Below, one piece after another: positions 1-6,753 of a stretch of DNA of 7,357 nucleotides; position 1 is the stretch's first letter, and the number at the start of each line of letters is the position of its first letter. The notes under the pieces were generated by a model that saw only the letters and a program-made list of their open reading frames with translations, searched no databases and was not told where the DNA came from. The translations under genes and the position numbers were made by a program. Origin of the DNA: Salinibacterium sp. (GTDB lineage: Bacteria > Actinomycetota > Actinomycetes > Actinomycetales > Microbacteriaceae); NCBI GenBank assembly GCA_025352485.1, contig JANXTJ010000238.1:1-7357 (forward strand), in the 5' to 3' direction.

Positions 1-865
1 CCCCGCTGACCACCGCCACGACCGTTTCCACGGTGCGAACCTCCGTCAGGTCAAGAGAGAGGATCCTGCGGTTGATCGAGAGGTCAATCTGTTGACCCGC
101 ACTGTCGTAGAACCGGCCGGACATCTGCCCCACCGCCCCGGCCGCTGTCGCCTCAGTGATCTCCGCGGCCGATGCTCCCGCCCGCTGCAAAAACAGGTCA
201 GAGCTGCCCGAGCCATATTCGCCGATACCCAGTACGGCAACGTCAGACGACCTAGCGGCCGCAAGGGCCTGAGCGACCAGTGGACTGTTGGCCAAAGCAA
301 CAGCGGTTGCCTCGTCGAGCGTGGCGGCAGGCGCATTAAAGTACCGGTAGCTGCCGCCAATCTTCTCGGCGAGCCTGCGTACTAAGTCGTGGCCGGAGAA
401 CCGCGAGTCAATGCTCAGCTCGCCCGCCATCTGAACGACCTCGACATCGATGTGGCGGGAAAAGTGTGCGCTGGCGACCATCGACTCGATGGTGGTGCCC
501 CAGCACAACCCGAGCACCTGACCGGCGGAAAGGTTGATGTCAAGCCACGCGCAGGCGGCCCGACCCACCGAGAGTAGGGCATGACTTTCTCCGCCGACAC
601 CGGCCTCCTGATTGGGGACGACGATGACGTCTCTCAGGCCGTCTGCGGCAAATCGCGCGAGCAGCAGCTTCTCGGTATGCGGGATGCGATCCAGCGGATA
701 GGTGATCTCAAATCGCACGATCGACTGCTCACGAGCGGAGGTGAGCATGCGCGAGACGTTGGAGCGGGTCACGTTGAGCGCGCGGGCAACATCGGCCTGC
801 GACATCCCCTGAACGTAATAGAGGAAAGCGACATGCGCCAAACGTTCTTGACTCAACCTCGCCAT
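1..865 (-). CDS. SorC/DeoR-family sugar-responsive transcriptional regulator (partial, C-terminus off the left edge)
   Basis: The reading frame is open from an ATG at 865 to the window edge, giving 288 complete codons of a family usually about 310-320 residues long, so roughly 25-30 residues are missing. Residues about 15-42 form a helix-turn-helix (MSQADVARALNVTRSNVSRM, residues 21-40). From about residue 55 on it matches the SorC sugar-binding domain, with the characteristic GLCWGTT segment (119-125) and VLGIGEYG (211-218). Members of this family bind phosphorylated sugars or polyols and repress or activate a linked catabolic operon; the Brucella erythritol regulator EryD belongs to it. The start is supported by GAGG five bases upstream (871-874). 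It lies 35 bp behind the E2 catalytic-domain gene in the same direction, so the two are probably co-transcribed from the promoter region at 1588-1715. I infer that it controls this locus and its own expression. The family call is firm; the effector is unknown. Confidence 0.9.
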   Translation of the reverse strand, partial: MARLSQERLAHVAFLYYVQGMSQADVARALNVTRSNVSRMLTSAREQSIVRFEITYPLDRIPHTEKLLLARFAADGLRDVIVVPNQEAGVGGESHALLSVGRAACAWLDINLSAGQVLGLCWGTTIESMVASAHFSRHIDVEVVQMAGELSIDSRFSGHDLVRRLAEKIGGSYRYFNAPAATLDEATAVALANSPLVAQALAAARSSDVAVLGIGEYGSGSSDLFLQRAGASAAEITEATAAGAVGQMSGRFYDSAGQQIDLSINRRILSLDLTEVRTVETVVAVVSG

Positions 866-900
866 AGTGTCCTCATTCCGCCTCACACCCTAGCAACGAG

Positions 901-1587
901 TCACGCCGCTTGGATCGGCCCCTCGAGCAACTCGCGGACGCGTGCCAGAAATGCAGCGCCGGTGGCACCATCGACGGCACGGTGATCACAGGTCAGGGTG
1001 ATTTCGGCGATCGGCAGCCACTGGGCGCTGTCGTTGCGCCAGACGTAGCGCTGGCTCGTGGTGCCGACCGCCAGAATGGCGACCTGGGGAACGTTGATAA
1101 TTGCATCGAAGCGATCGATGCCAAACATTCCGAGGTTAGAGATGGTGAAGGTTCCGCCGGTGACGTCGCCCATGCCGAGCTTCCGCCCGCGAGCCCGCTC
1201 GACTACTTCGCGACGAACCTCGGCGATTCCGCCGATGCCGAGCGCGCCTGCACCATGAATGTTCGGCACCGTCAGCCCACCCGGTGTCGACACCGCGATG
1301 CCGATGTTGATCTCCTCAAAGGTCGTGATGCCGTCGGCCGAGTAATGAGCATTGAGCGCCGGATGCTCGGCGAGGGCCTGCGCGCAAACCGCGACGAGAA
1401 GGTCGGTGACGGTCGCTCCAGGATGTACCGACTTCACGGTCAACGCCGTGGTCATGTCGACCTCAACCGCGAGATGAAAAGCGGGAGCCTCCCAGGCTAA
1501 CGTCATCTGCCGAGCGGCCACGCGGGCGATTCCCTTGAGCGGAACCGGCGTGCCGGTAAGGACGTGGGGTTCTTTTGACGCGGCCAT
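901..1587 (-). CDS. Stand-alone catalytic domain of a 2-oxoacid/acetoin dehydrogenase E2 (dihydrolipoamide acyltransferase), lacking lipoyl and peripheral-subunit-binding domains
   Basis: This 228-residue protein corresponds only to the C-terminal acyltransferase domain of E2 enzymes. That domain moves an acyl group from lipoyl-dihydrolipoamide to coenzyme A and forms the core of the dehydrogenase complex. The domain begins almost at once (TPVPLKGIARVAARQM, residues 13-28). It contains GGTFTISNLGMFG (144-156) and the active-site motif DHRAVDG (201-207), with His202 and Asp206 both intact. Ordinary E2 proteins carry one to three N-terminal lipoyl domains and a small E1/E3-binding domain, giving about 400-600 residues; none is present here. 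The ATG at 1587 is preferred over an in-frame start at 1653 because GAAGG lies eight bases before it (1596-1600) and the extra 22 residues match nothing in the family. A free lipoyl domain is encoded at 6440-6694, so this looks like a split E2. It is transcribed away from the E1/lipoyl genes, together with the SorC regulator. Confidence 0.88.
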   Translation of the reverse strand: MAASKEPHVLTGTPVPLKGIARVAARQMTLAWEAPAFHLAVEVDMTTALTVKSVHPGATVTDLLVAVCAQALAEHPALNAHYSADGITTFEEINIGIAVSTPGGLTVPNIHGAGALGIGGIAEVRREVVERARGRKLGMGDVTGGTFTISNLGMFGIDRFDAIINVPQVAILAVGTTSQRYVWRNDSAQWLPIAEITLTCDHRAVDGATGAAFLARVRELLEGPIQAA

Positions 1588-1595
1588 GCTGCCTA

Positions 1596-1600
1596 CCTTC
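1596..1600 (-). promoter_or_regulatory. Ribosome binding site that fixes the E2 catalytic-domain start
   Basis: GAAGG on the minus strand stands eight bases before the ATG at 1587. It supports this start over the longer in-frame ATG at 1653, which would lie inside the divergent promoter region. Confidence 0.65.
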
Positions 1601-1643
1601 GTTGGGATGAACAGGTAAAAAAATTTGGATCGACGGCAGCCCT

Positions 1644-1674
1644 TTGACAGCACCGTCCATGTCGGACATACTAT
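1644..1674 (+). promoter_or_regulatory. Candidate sigma70-type promoter for the rightward operon
   Basis: A perfect TTGACA (1644-1649) is followed after 19 bp by TACTAT (1669-1674), which matches four of six -10 consensus positions including the key A and T. This would start transcription near 1681 and give a leader of about 35 bases before the ATG at 1716. The 19-bp spacer is longer than the ideal 17, so the -10 element could be shifted. The region is also more AT-rich than its surroundings. The predicted start point falls inside the palindromic repeat cluster, as expected for a repressed promoter. Confidence 0.5.
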
Positions 1675-1697
1675 TGCATGTGAATCACATATGTGAA
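1668..1697 (-). promoter_or_regulatory. Weak candidate promoter for the leftward E2-regulator operon
   Basis: On the minus strand TTCACA (1697-1692) and TAGTAT (1673-1668) are separated by 18 bp and each match four of six consensus bases. The palindromic operator cluster lies between the two elements. The leftward genes must be driven from somewhere in 1588-1715, because no other space lies upstream of them, but these exact hexamers are only a guess. Confidence 0.25.
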
Positions 1698-1714
1698 AAC
1701 TTGCATAAATGTGA
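1674..1714. promoter_or_regulatory. Palindrome/direct-repeat cluster, probable regulator operator
   Basis: A perfect 13-bp palindrome ATGTGAATCACAT (1678-1690) overlaps a perfect 12-bp palindrome TCACATATGTGA (1685-1696). The half-site ATGTGA recurs at 1678, 1691 and 1709, with its inverse TCACAT at 1685. TTGCAT occurs at 1674-1679 and again 27 bp later at 1701-1706. The cluster sits over the predicted start of the rightward transcript and within the divergent promoter region. The SorC-type regulator encoded at 1-865 is the obvious candidate to bind it, with several dimers side by side; SorC proteins are usually tetramers that bind extended operators. Assignment to this regulator is inference. 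Confidence 0.6.
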
Positions 1715-1715
1715 G

Positions 1716-3374
1716 ATGGATTTTTGGGCCAATACTGTCCCGCTGGATCTTCTCGTTATCGGTGGCGGGGTCAATGGTCTTGCCGTCGCGCGCGAAGCGC
1801 AAGTTCGCGGCTGGTCCACCATGGTCGTCGATTCCCAAGACTTCGGCGCTGGTACCTCTGGTACCTCCAGTCGGCTGGTTCACGGTGGCATCCGCTATCT
1901 CGAGAACCTCGAATTTCACCTCGTGCGGGAGTCGTTGAAAGAACGCGAGCGCCTGCTCTACACCGCGCCGCACCTGGTCAAGCCCTTCCCCCTGCTCATC
2001 CCGTTCTATCGCCATAACCGTCGCCACCCGCTGATCCTGAGCCTCGGGATGCTGCTCTACGACGTGCTGTCGTTCGATAAGACCACGCCCATCCACCGGC
2101 TGTACTCGAAGCGCGCCGCAGAGAAGGCCTACCCGGGGCTGCAGCACAAGAACCTCTCCGGCGCGACGCTTTACTACGACGCACAGGCAGCCAACACCGA
2201 ACGACTCTGCATCGAACAGGCCATCGATGTGGTCGGGTTCGGCGGCATCGCCCTGAACCATTGCACGGTCACCTCAATCGCTCAGGCGGACGGCGTCTTT
2301 GAGGTCAGCCTCCTGAACACCCTCACCGGCGTCACCCAGATCCAGTCGGCGACCGTCGTGGTGAATGCCGCGGGTCCGTGGGTCGACACCGTGCTCGAGC
2401 TCGGGGAGAACAAAGCCCCCCGCCTCATCGGCGGCTCGAAGGGATCGCACTTCACCGTTGGGCCGTTTGCGGGGGCACCCTCGACGGGCGTGCACTTCGA
2501 GGCGATCAGCGACGGTCGCGCCATTCTCGTGCTGCCGCTGCCCGACGGCAATTACCTCATCGGCGCGACCGACATCTTCTACGACGGTAATCCTGGCGAC
2601 GCCGTGATGTCTGATGAGGAAATCCACTACCTCTTGAATGAGGTCAACCAGCTCATCCCCGAGGCGGCACTGACCACCACGGACGTGCTGCACAGCGTCT
2701 CGGGTATTCGCCCGCTGCCGTACACGCCCAAAGCCAAGTCGGCCGCTCAGGTCAGTCGAAGCCACCACCTGCTCGAGCACCCGACGATACCAGGCCTGTT
2801 CAGCGTCACCGGGGGCAAGCTCACCACTCACCGCGCGCTCGGCGAGATGGCGATCAACAAGATCGAGAAGCTGCGTCGCGGCAAAAACGCCGGATCACGT
2901 CGCTCGCTGCGTGCCCACGCCAGCACCCGTCGACTCCGGCTGCCGGGCGCGCGCACCACGTCGTGGCCCGACTTCGAAGAGAGCTTTTTCGAGAACACGA
3001 CGCTGCCGATCGACACGGCTCGCCGCCTGCTCGACGTCTACGGAGTGCGGGTGGCCGGCATCGAAGACCTGATCATGGCCGATCCCGCCCTCGCAGCAGC
3101 GCTGCCGGGCAACCCGAACAGCGTCTCCGCCGAGGTGGCATTCGTCATCCGTACCGAGTTTGCGCGCACGCTCACCGACATCGTCGGCCGCCGCCTGCTG
3201 CTGGCCTGGGATGACAATGCCGGGCTCGACTCAATCGTCGCTGTCGCAGCCCTCGCGGCACACGAACTCGGCTGGAACGCCGAAGAAACCGAAGAGCAGC
3301 TGAGCGAATACCGCAGCTGGATTCGGTTGCGGCGCCCCGCCGTCTGGGAGACCGTCGCAGTCGACGCCGACTGA
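1716..3374 (+). CDS. glpD: GlpD-like FAD-dependent glycerol-3-phosphate (polyol-phosphate) dehydrogenase
   Basis: This 552-residue protein has the whole architecture of the aerobic glycerol-3-phosphate dehydrogenase family: a FAD-binding Rossmann motif VIGGGVNG (14-21), the TSSRLVHGGIRYLE segment (50-63), NAAGPW (217-222), the substrate-pocket motif SGIRPL (329-334), TGGKLTTHR (365-373), and a C-terminal domain with EFARTLTDIVGRRLLLAW (481-498). Such enzymes oxidise a polyol phosphate to a ketose phosphate and pass electrons to the quinone pool, working as peripheral membrane proteins. The ATG at 1716 gives the normal N-terminus. The in-frame upstream ATG at 1644 would add 24 residues encoded by promoter and operator sequence. 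No good Shine-Dalgarno precedes 1716. The gene is first in the rightward operon, 78 bp before the aldolase gene. In a locus with an FGGY kinase and a SorC regulator, it could equally be an erythritol-4-phosphate dehydrogenase (EryB-like) or act on another polyol phosphate. The family is certain, the substrate is not. Confidence 0.9.
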   Translation: MDFWANTVPLDLLVIGGGVNGLAVAREAQVRGWSTMVVDSQDFGAGTSGTSSRLVHGGIRYLENLEFHLVRESLKERERLLYTAPHLVKPFPLLIPFYRHNRRHPLILSLGMLLYDVLSFDKTTPIHRLYSKRAAEKAYPGLQHKNLSGATLYYDAQAANTERLCIEQAIDVVGFGGIALNHCTVTSIAQADGVFEVSLLNTLTGVTQIQSATVVVNAAGPWVDTVLELGENKAPRLIGGSKGSHFTVGPFAGAPSTGVHFEAISDGRAILVLPLPDGNYLIGATDIFYDGNPGDAVMSDEEIHYLLNEVNQLIPEAALTTTDVLHSVSGIRPLPYTPKAKSAAQVSRSHHLLEHPTIPGLFSVTGGKLTTHRALGEMAINKIEKLRRGKNAGSRRSLRAHASTRRLRLPGARTTSWPDFEESFFENTTLPIDTARRLLDVYGVRVAGIEDLIMADPALAAALPGNPNSVSAEVAFVIRTEFARTLTDIVGRRLLLAWDDNAGLDSIVAVAALAAHELGWNAEETEEQLSEYRSWIRLRRPAVWETVAVDAD

Positions 3375-3442
3375 GCACCAGCGGTCACCGAAGAAACACC
3401 CCGCACTACCGCACCATCCTTTGCTGACAACCACACCAATCC

Positions 3443-3446
3443 GGAG
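3443..3446 (+). promoter_or_regulatory. Ribosome binding site of the aldolase gene
   Basis: GGAG lies six bases before the ATG at 3453. The preceding intergenic stretch (3375-3442) shows no hairpin terminator or clear promoter, so the aldolase is probably read through from the dehydrogenase gene. Confidence 0.6.
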
Positions 3447-3452
3447 AAACTC

Positions 3453-4349
3453 ATGCCCCTCGTACCGCTCCCCGAACTTCTGGCCCACGCCTCCAGCCAC
3501 AAATATGCCGTCGGCTATTTCGAATCGTGGGATGTCTACAGCCTGCAGGCGACCATCGCCGCGGCTGAGGCCAGCAACTCCCCCGTCATCATCGGCATCG
3601 GCGGCCTCTCGTCGAACCACGAGTGGCTGCAGGCCGGCGGCATCGAGCTGTATGGCAACATCTGCGCAAACCTCGCCGCGAAGTCATCCGTTCCGATCAC
3701 AACGCTCTTCAACGAGTCAGACAGCCTCGCCGAAGCCAAGCTCGGCCTCGGCGTCGGATTCAACTCGGCCATGATGCACACGCAGGGCTGGGATCAGGCC
3801 AAGCTGCTCGCAGACACCGCCGCTCTGGTGACCGCGGCCCATGCCGTCGACATTGCCGTCGAGGGTGAGATCGGCGCACTCGCCGAGATCAAGGACGGCG
3901 TCTTCGACGCGTCCGGCGCCTCGTACACCACGCCAGAAGCCGCAGAACTCTTCGTCCGCGAGACCGGCGTCGACTGCCTCGCCGTCGCCGTCGGCAACGT
4001 GCACTTCGTGACCGGCAGCCACATCCCGACCGTTCAGGTCGACCTCATCAAGCAAATCGGCGAAGCGGTCAACGTTCCCCTCGTGCTGCACGGCGGATCC
4101 GGCACGCCCGACGACCAGACCCGCGTCGCCGTCGCCGCCGGCATCACCAAGATCAACGTCGGAACGAAGCTGAAGTTCGTCTTCGGCAACGCCCTTGTCG
4201 CCGAGATCGGTAAGGGCGAGCTCGACCCGAACCTCGCGTACGGCTCGCGCTTCGAAGGTGACATCAACACCCGCGCGGGAATGGCGCTCACCCGCGAGAT
4301 CCAGCGTCTGATGGATGTCTTTGGCTCAACCGGAATGGCACACAAGTAA
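3453..4349 (+). CDS. Class II (fructose/tagatose-bisphosphate type) aldolase homologue with altered active site
   Basis: The 298-residue length and overall pattern match class II ketose-bisphosphate aldolases, zinc-dependent TIM barrels that make or break a bond to dihydroxyacetone phosphate. Visible family signatures are YAVGYFESWDVYSLQA (18-33), VEGEIGALAE (136-145), TGVDCLAVAVGNVH (171-184), VLHGGSG (211-217) and KINVGTKL (233-240). Two expected zinc-ligand histidines are kept (His184, His213). The usual LDH segment that supplies the catalytic aspartate and another zinc histidine reads LFNES here (85-89), so by my alignment Asp becomes Asn87 and His becomes Glu88. The following MIDGS-type loop reads MMHTQ (107-111). 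The frame is clean through this stretch, so the change is not a frameshift. The enzyme may use a different substrate or reaction from fructose-bisphosphate aldolase. Its stop is two bases before the fused E1 gene, suggesting translational coupling and a shared pathway. Confidence 0.85.
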   Translation: MPLVPLPELLAHASSHKYAVGYFESWDVYSLQATIAAAEASNSPVIIGIGGLSSNHEWLQAGGIELYGNICANLAAKSSVPITTLFNESDSLAEAKLGLGVGFNSAMMHTQGWDQAKLLADTAALVTAAHAVDIAVEGEIGALAEIKDGVFDASGASYTTPEAAELFVRETGVDCLAVAVGNVHFVTGSHIPTVQVDLIKQIGEAVNVPLVLHGGSGTPDDQTRVAVAAGITKINVGTKLKFVFGNALVAEIGKGELDPNLAYGSRFEGDINTRAGMALTREIQRLMDVFGSTGMAHK

Positions 4350-4351
4350 CC

Positions 4352-6436
4352 ATGACCGACACCATCAGCACGCCCCGGCCGCACTTCGAGGTCGTCGAAA
4401 GCCTGCATCTGCTCGAAGAAATGGTGCTCATCCGCCAGTTCGAGCAGACCGCATACCTGCGCTACCTCCAGGGCGAGATCCCCGGAACGCTGCACCAGTC
4501 GCAGGGCCAGGAGGCGGTCGCCGTGGGCGTCTGCTCCCTCCTTCGCAAGGAAGACTGGATCACCTCAACCCACCGCCCGCACGGCCACGCGCTGGCCAAG
4601 GGTCTCGACCCGGCGGCCGGCATGGCGGAGATCTACGGTCGCGCAACGGGCTGCCTGGGAGGCCGTGGTGGCTCGATGCACCTCGGTGACCCCGACATCG
4701 GCATCCTGCCCTCCATCGCCATCGTCGGCGGTGGCATCACCATCGCCCCGGGGCTAGCCACCGCGCTCAAGCAGCAGGGCACCGACAATGTCGTTGTCTG
4801 CTTCTTCGGCGACGGAGCCACCAACGAGGGCGCCTTCCACGAGGGCGTCAACTACGCGGCCGCGTTCAACCTCCCGGTGATCTTCGTCTGCGAGAACAAC
4901 ATGTACGGCGCATCGACGCCGTTCCATGAGACCACTCGCAACGTCAACGTCGCCTCGCGCGGCGAGGCGTACGGCATCCCCTCCGAGCAGGCAGACGGTA
5001 TGGATGTTCGCGCCGTCCGCGCGGCAACCCAGCGCGCGCTCGACATCGCCCGCAGCGGAAAAGGACCGGTTCTCCTCGAGTTCCTGACCTACCGCTACGT
5101 CGGTCACAGCCGCGGCGACGCGCGTGGCTACCGCACCAAAGAAGAAGAAGCCGAGTGGGCCGCCAAAGACCCGATCAAGACCTACGGAGCTGCCCTCGTC
5201 GAAGACGGGGTTGCGACAGAGGAGCAGGTCAAGGAGGCCACATCCACCGCCAAGAAGCGCATCGCTGAGGCCCTGAAGCACGCGCAGAACGCGCCGTGGC
5301 CCGACCCGGAGACGGCCCTTGCCCCCAACATCATCTACGGCAACCCGCCGCAGGTGGTCGTCGGTGCCGGACCGCTGGAGGAGGGCCCCGAAGATCGCAC
5401 GATCTCGATCGCGGACGCCATTCGCGAGACCCTCGACAGCGAACTCGCTACCGACCCGACCCTCATCCTGCTCGGTGAGGATGTGGGCGTTCCCGGCGGA
5501 TTCGGTGGAGCCTTCGGTGTCTACCAAGGCCTCGCCGAGAAGTACGGTCGCGACCGCATCATCGACACCCCGATCAGCGAGAAGGCTCTCGTCGGCGCGG
5601 CAATCGGCGCGGCAATCGGCGGACTGCGCACCGTTCCCGACCTGCAGTATGCCGACTTCGTGTTCGAAGCGATGGATGAGCTCGTCAACGAGGCAGCCAA
5701 GCAGCGCTACATGTCTAACGGCAAGCTCACCATTCCGATGGTGTTGCGCTGCCCGGTAGGCGCTTCACAGCGCGGCGCCCAGCACGCTCAGTGCCCGGAG
5801 AGCTTCTTCATGCACGTGCCCGGAATCAAGGTGCTGTGCATCTCTGACCCGTACACCGCGAAGGGCGCGCTGACGGCCGCCATCCGTGATGACGACCCTG
5901 TACTGGTCTTCGAGCACAAGCTGCTCTATGGCGCAAAGCGTAAAGAGGCTGGCTCGATCGACACGAAGGCTTTCGTGCCGGAAGAAAACTTCGCGCTCCC
6001 GGTCGGCCAAGCCCGAATTCGTCGTCACGGTAAGGACGCGACCATCATCGCCACCTTCACCGAACTGTACGCGGCGCTCGAGCTGGCGGAGATGTTTGCA
6101 CTCGAGGGCATCGAGATCGAAGTTATCGATCCCGTGTGGCTTTCGCCCTTCGACTGGACCACTCTGAAAGACAGCGTGCGCCGCACCGGCCGTCTGGTGA
6201 TTGCCCATGAGGCGCACCTCACGGGAGGATGGGGTGCCGAGGTTAGCGCGCGCATCTCCGATGAGCTCTACGAGGACCTGTTGGCACCGGTACGCCGGGT
6301 TGCGAGCCGCGACATTCCGATGCCGTTCTCGCCCCCACTGGAAGCAGCAGTTTTGCCCCAGAAGGAACAGATCGAAGCAGCCCTTCGCTCCGTCCTTGCC
6401 CAGAATCACCGCCGTGTTGAACTAGTGGAGAACTGA
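4352..6436 (+). CDS. Fused E1 alpha-beta subunit of a thiamine-diphosphate-dependent 2-oxoacid/acetoin-type dehydrogenase
   Basis: This 694-residue protein joins both halves of a heterotetrameric E1 in one chain. Residues about 15-325 are the alpha part: HRPHGHAL (74-81), a thiamine-diphosphate motif from GDG (153-155) to NN (182-183), and the YRYVGHSRGDARGYR loop (247-261). After a linker of about 20-25 residues, residues about 349-685 form the beta part: GEDVG (375-379), DTPISEKALVGAAIG (405-419), GAQHAQCPE (475-483, probable catalytic His478) and a C-terminal transketolase-type domain (about 562-650). E1 decarboxylates a 2-oxoacid, or cleaves a ketol such as acetoin, and loads the acyl group on a lipoyl arm. 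The alpha half reads most like acetoin dehydrogenase AcoA, but pyruvate or branched-chain oxoacids cannot be excluded. The gene is directly followed by a lipoyl-domain gene, with a catalytic E2 domain on the other strand. No E3 is in the window. Confidence 0.9.
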   Translation: MTDTISTPRPHFEVVESLHLLEEMVLIRQFEQTAYLRYLQGEIPGTLHQSQGQEAVAVGVCSLLRKEDWITSTHRPHGHALAKGLDPAAGMAEIYGRATGCLGGRGGSMHLGDPDIGILPSIAIVGGGITIAPGLATALKQQGTDNVVVCFFGDGATNEGAFHEGVNYAAAFNLPVIFVCENNMYGASTPFHETTRNVNVASRGEAYGIPSEQADGMDVRAVRAATQRALDIARSGKGPVLLEFLTYRYVGHSRGDARGYRTKEEEAEWAAKDPIKTYGAALVEDGVATEEQVKEATSTAKKRIAEALKHAQNAPWPDPETALAPNIIYGNPPQVVVGAGPLEEGPEDRTISIADAIRETLDSELATDPTLILLGEDVGVPGGFGGAFGVYQGLAEKYGRDRIIDTPISEKALVGAAIGAAIGGLRTVPDLQYADFVFEAMDELVNEAAKQRYMSNGKLTIPMVLRCPVGASQRGAQHAQCPESFFMHVPGIKVLCISDPYTAKGALTAAIRDDDPVLVFEHKLLYGAKRKEAGSIDTKAFVPEENFALPVGQARIRRHGKDATIIATFTELYAALELAEMFALEGIEIEVIDPVWLSPFDWTTLKDSVRRTGRLVIAHEAHLTGGWGAEVSARISDELYEDLLAPVRRVASRDIPMPFSPPLEAAVLPQKEQIEAALRSVLAQNHRRVELVEN

Positions 6437-6439
6437 CAG

Positions 6440-6694
6440 ATGGAAGCAATTGTTATGCCAGCGCTGGGTCAGACCAGCGACGAGGCCTACATTCAGGAGT
6501 GGTACTTCAAAGAGGGCGACACCGTCGAGATGGGCGACCCGCTCCTGAGCGTGGAAACCGACAAGGCCCAACTCGATGTTGAGTGTGTTGCCGATGGCAT
6601 CCTGCTCAAGATTGTTGCGCAGGCCGACCAGACCGTGACCGCGGGAACGATCATCGCCTACATCGGCGACGAGGGCGAAACCGCCCCGGAGTAA
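6440..6694 (+). CDS. Free-standing lipoyl domain protein (lipoate carrier part of a split E2)
   Basis: This 84-residue protein is a single biotinyl/lipoyl domain and almost nothing else. The lipoylation site is in VETDKAQLDVE (38-48), with Lys42 as the predicted modified residue. The flanking hairpin pattern is kept: FKEGDTVEMGDPLL (23-36) and ADQTVTAGTIIAYIG (62-76). The ETDKA context is that of E2 lipoyl arms rather than biotin carriers, whose motif is AMKM. It starts three bases after the E1 stop and has GGAG (6427-6430) nine bases upstream of its ATG. It probably receives acyl groups from the preceding fused E1 and hands them to the separate E2 catalytic domain encoded at 901-1587. Glycine-cleavage H protein is less likely, because that protein is about 125 residues long and its neighbours would be glycine-cleavage genes. 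It lacks the flexible Ala/Pro linker and E1/E3-binding domain of normal E2. Confidence 0.9.
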   Translation: MEAIVMPALGQTSDEAYIQEWYFKEGDTVEMGDPLLSVETDKAQLDVECVADGILLKIVAQADQTVTAGTIIAYIGDEGETAPE

Positions 6695-6710
6695 CCCGCA
6701 CGAATCAGAG

Positions 6711-6753
6711 CGTTCGTGCCCCTTGCAGGCGAGGGGCACGAACGTGTTTTTTT
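6711..6753 (+). terminator. Strong intrinsic terminator after the lipoyl domain gene
   Basis: Two perfectly complementary 12-base arms, CGTTCGTGCCCC (6711-6722) and GGGGCACGAACG (6733-6744), flank a 10-base loop. They are followed by TG and seven T residues (6747-6753). It begins 16 bases after the lipoyl gene stop and ends 24 bases before the kinase ATG. Confidence 0.9.

Noticed and set aside
910..1500. Plus-strand open frame of 196 codons opposite the E2 catalytic domain
   Set aside because: The minus-strand frame carries the intact acyltransferase motifs; this one is its mirror frame and has no family features.
1678..1696. TGTGA/TCACA elements as a CRP-cAMP binding site
   Set aside because: A CRP site needs a 6-bp gap between TGTGA and TCACA. 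Here the gap is one base in the first palindrome and the order is inverted in the second, so a locus-specific regulator fits better.
2274..2831. Minus-strand open frame of 185 codons opposite the GlpD-like gene
   Set aside because: It is antisense to conserved dehydrogenase sequence, with no recognisable domain and no ribosome site or promoter context.
3375..3452. Possible separate promoter or terminator between the GlpD-like and aldolase genes
   Set aside because: No inverted repeat with a T tract and no convincing -35/-10 pair are visible; only a ribosome site at 3443-3446.
4754..5527. Long minus-strand open frame of 257 codons opposite the E1 gene
   Set aside because: It lies wholly antisense to well-conserved E1 motifs, and its translation is a low-complexity Val/Asp/Gly-rich product with no family pattern, typical of GC-rich shadow frames.
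5592..5615. 12-base tandem duplication within the E1 gene
   Set aside because: It encodes the GAAIGAAIGG segment that is naturally repetitive and conserved in E1 beta subunits, so it is coding constraint rather than a repeat element.
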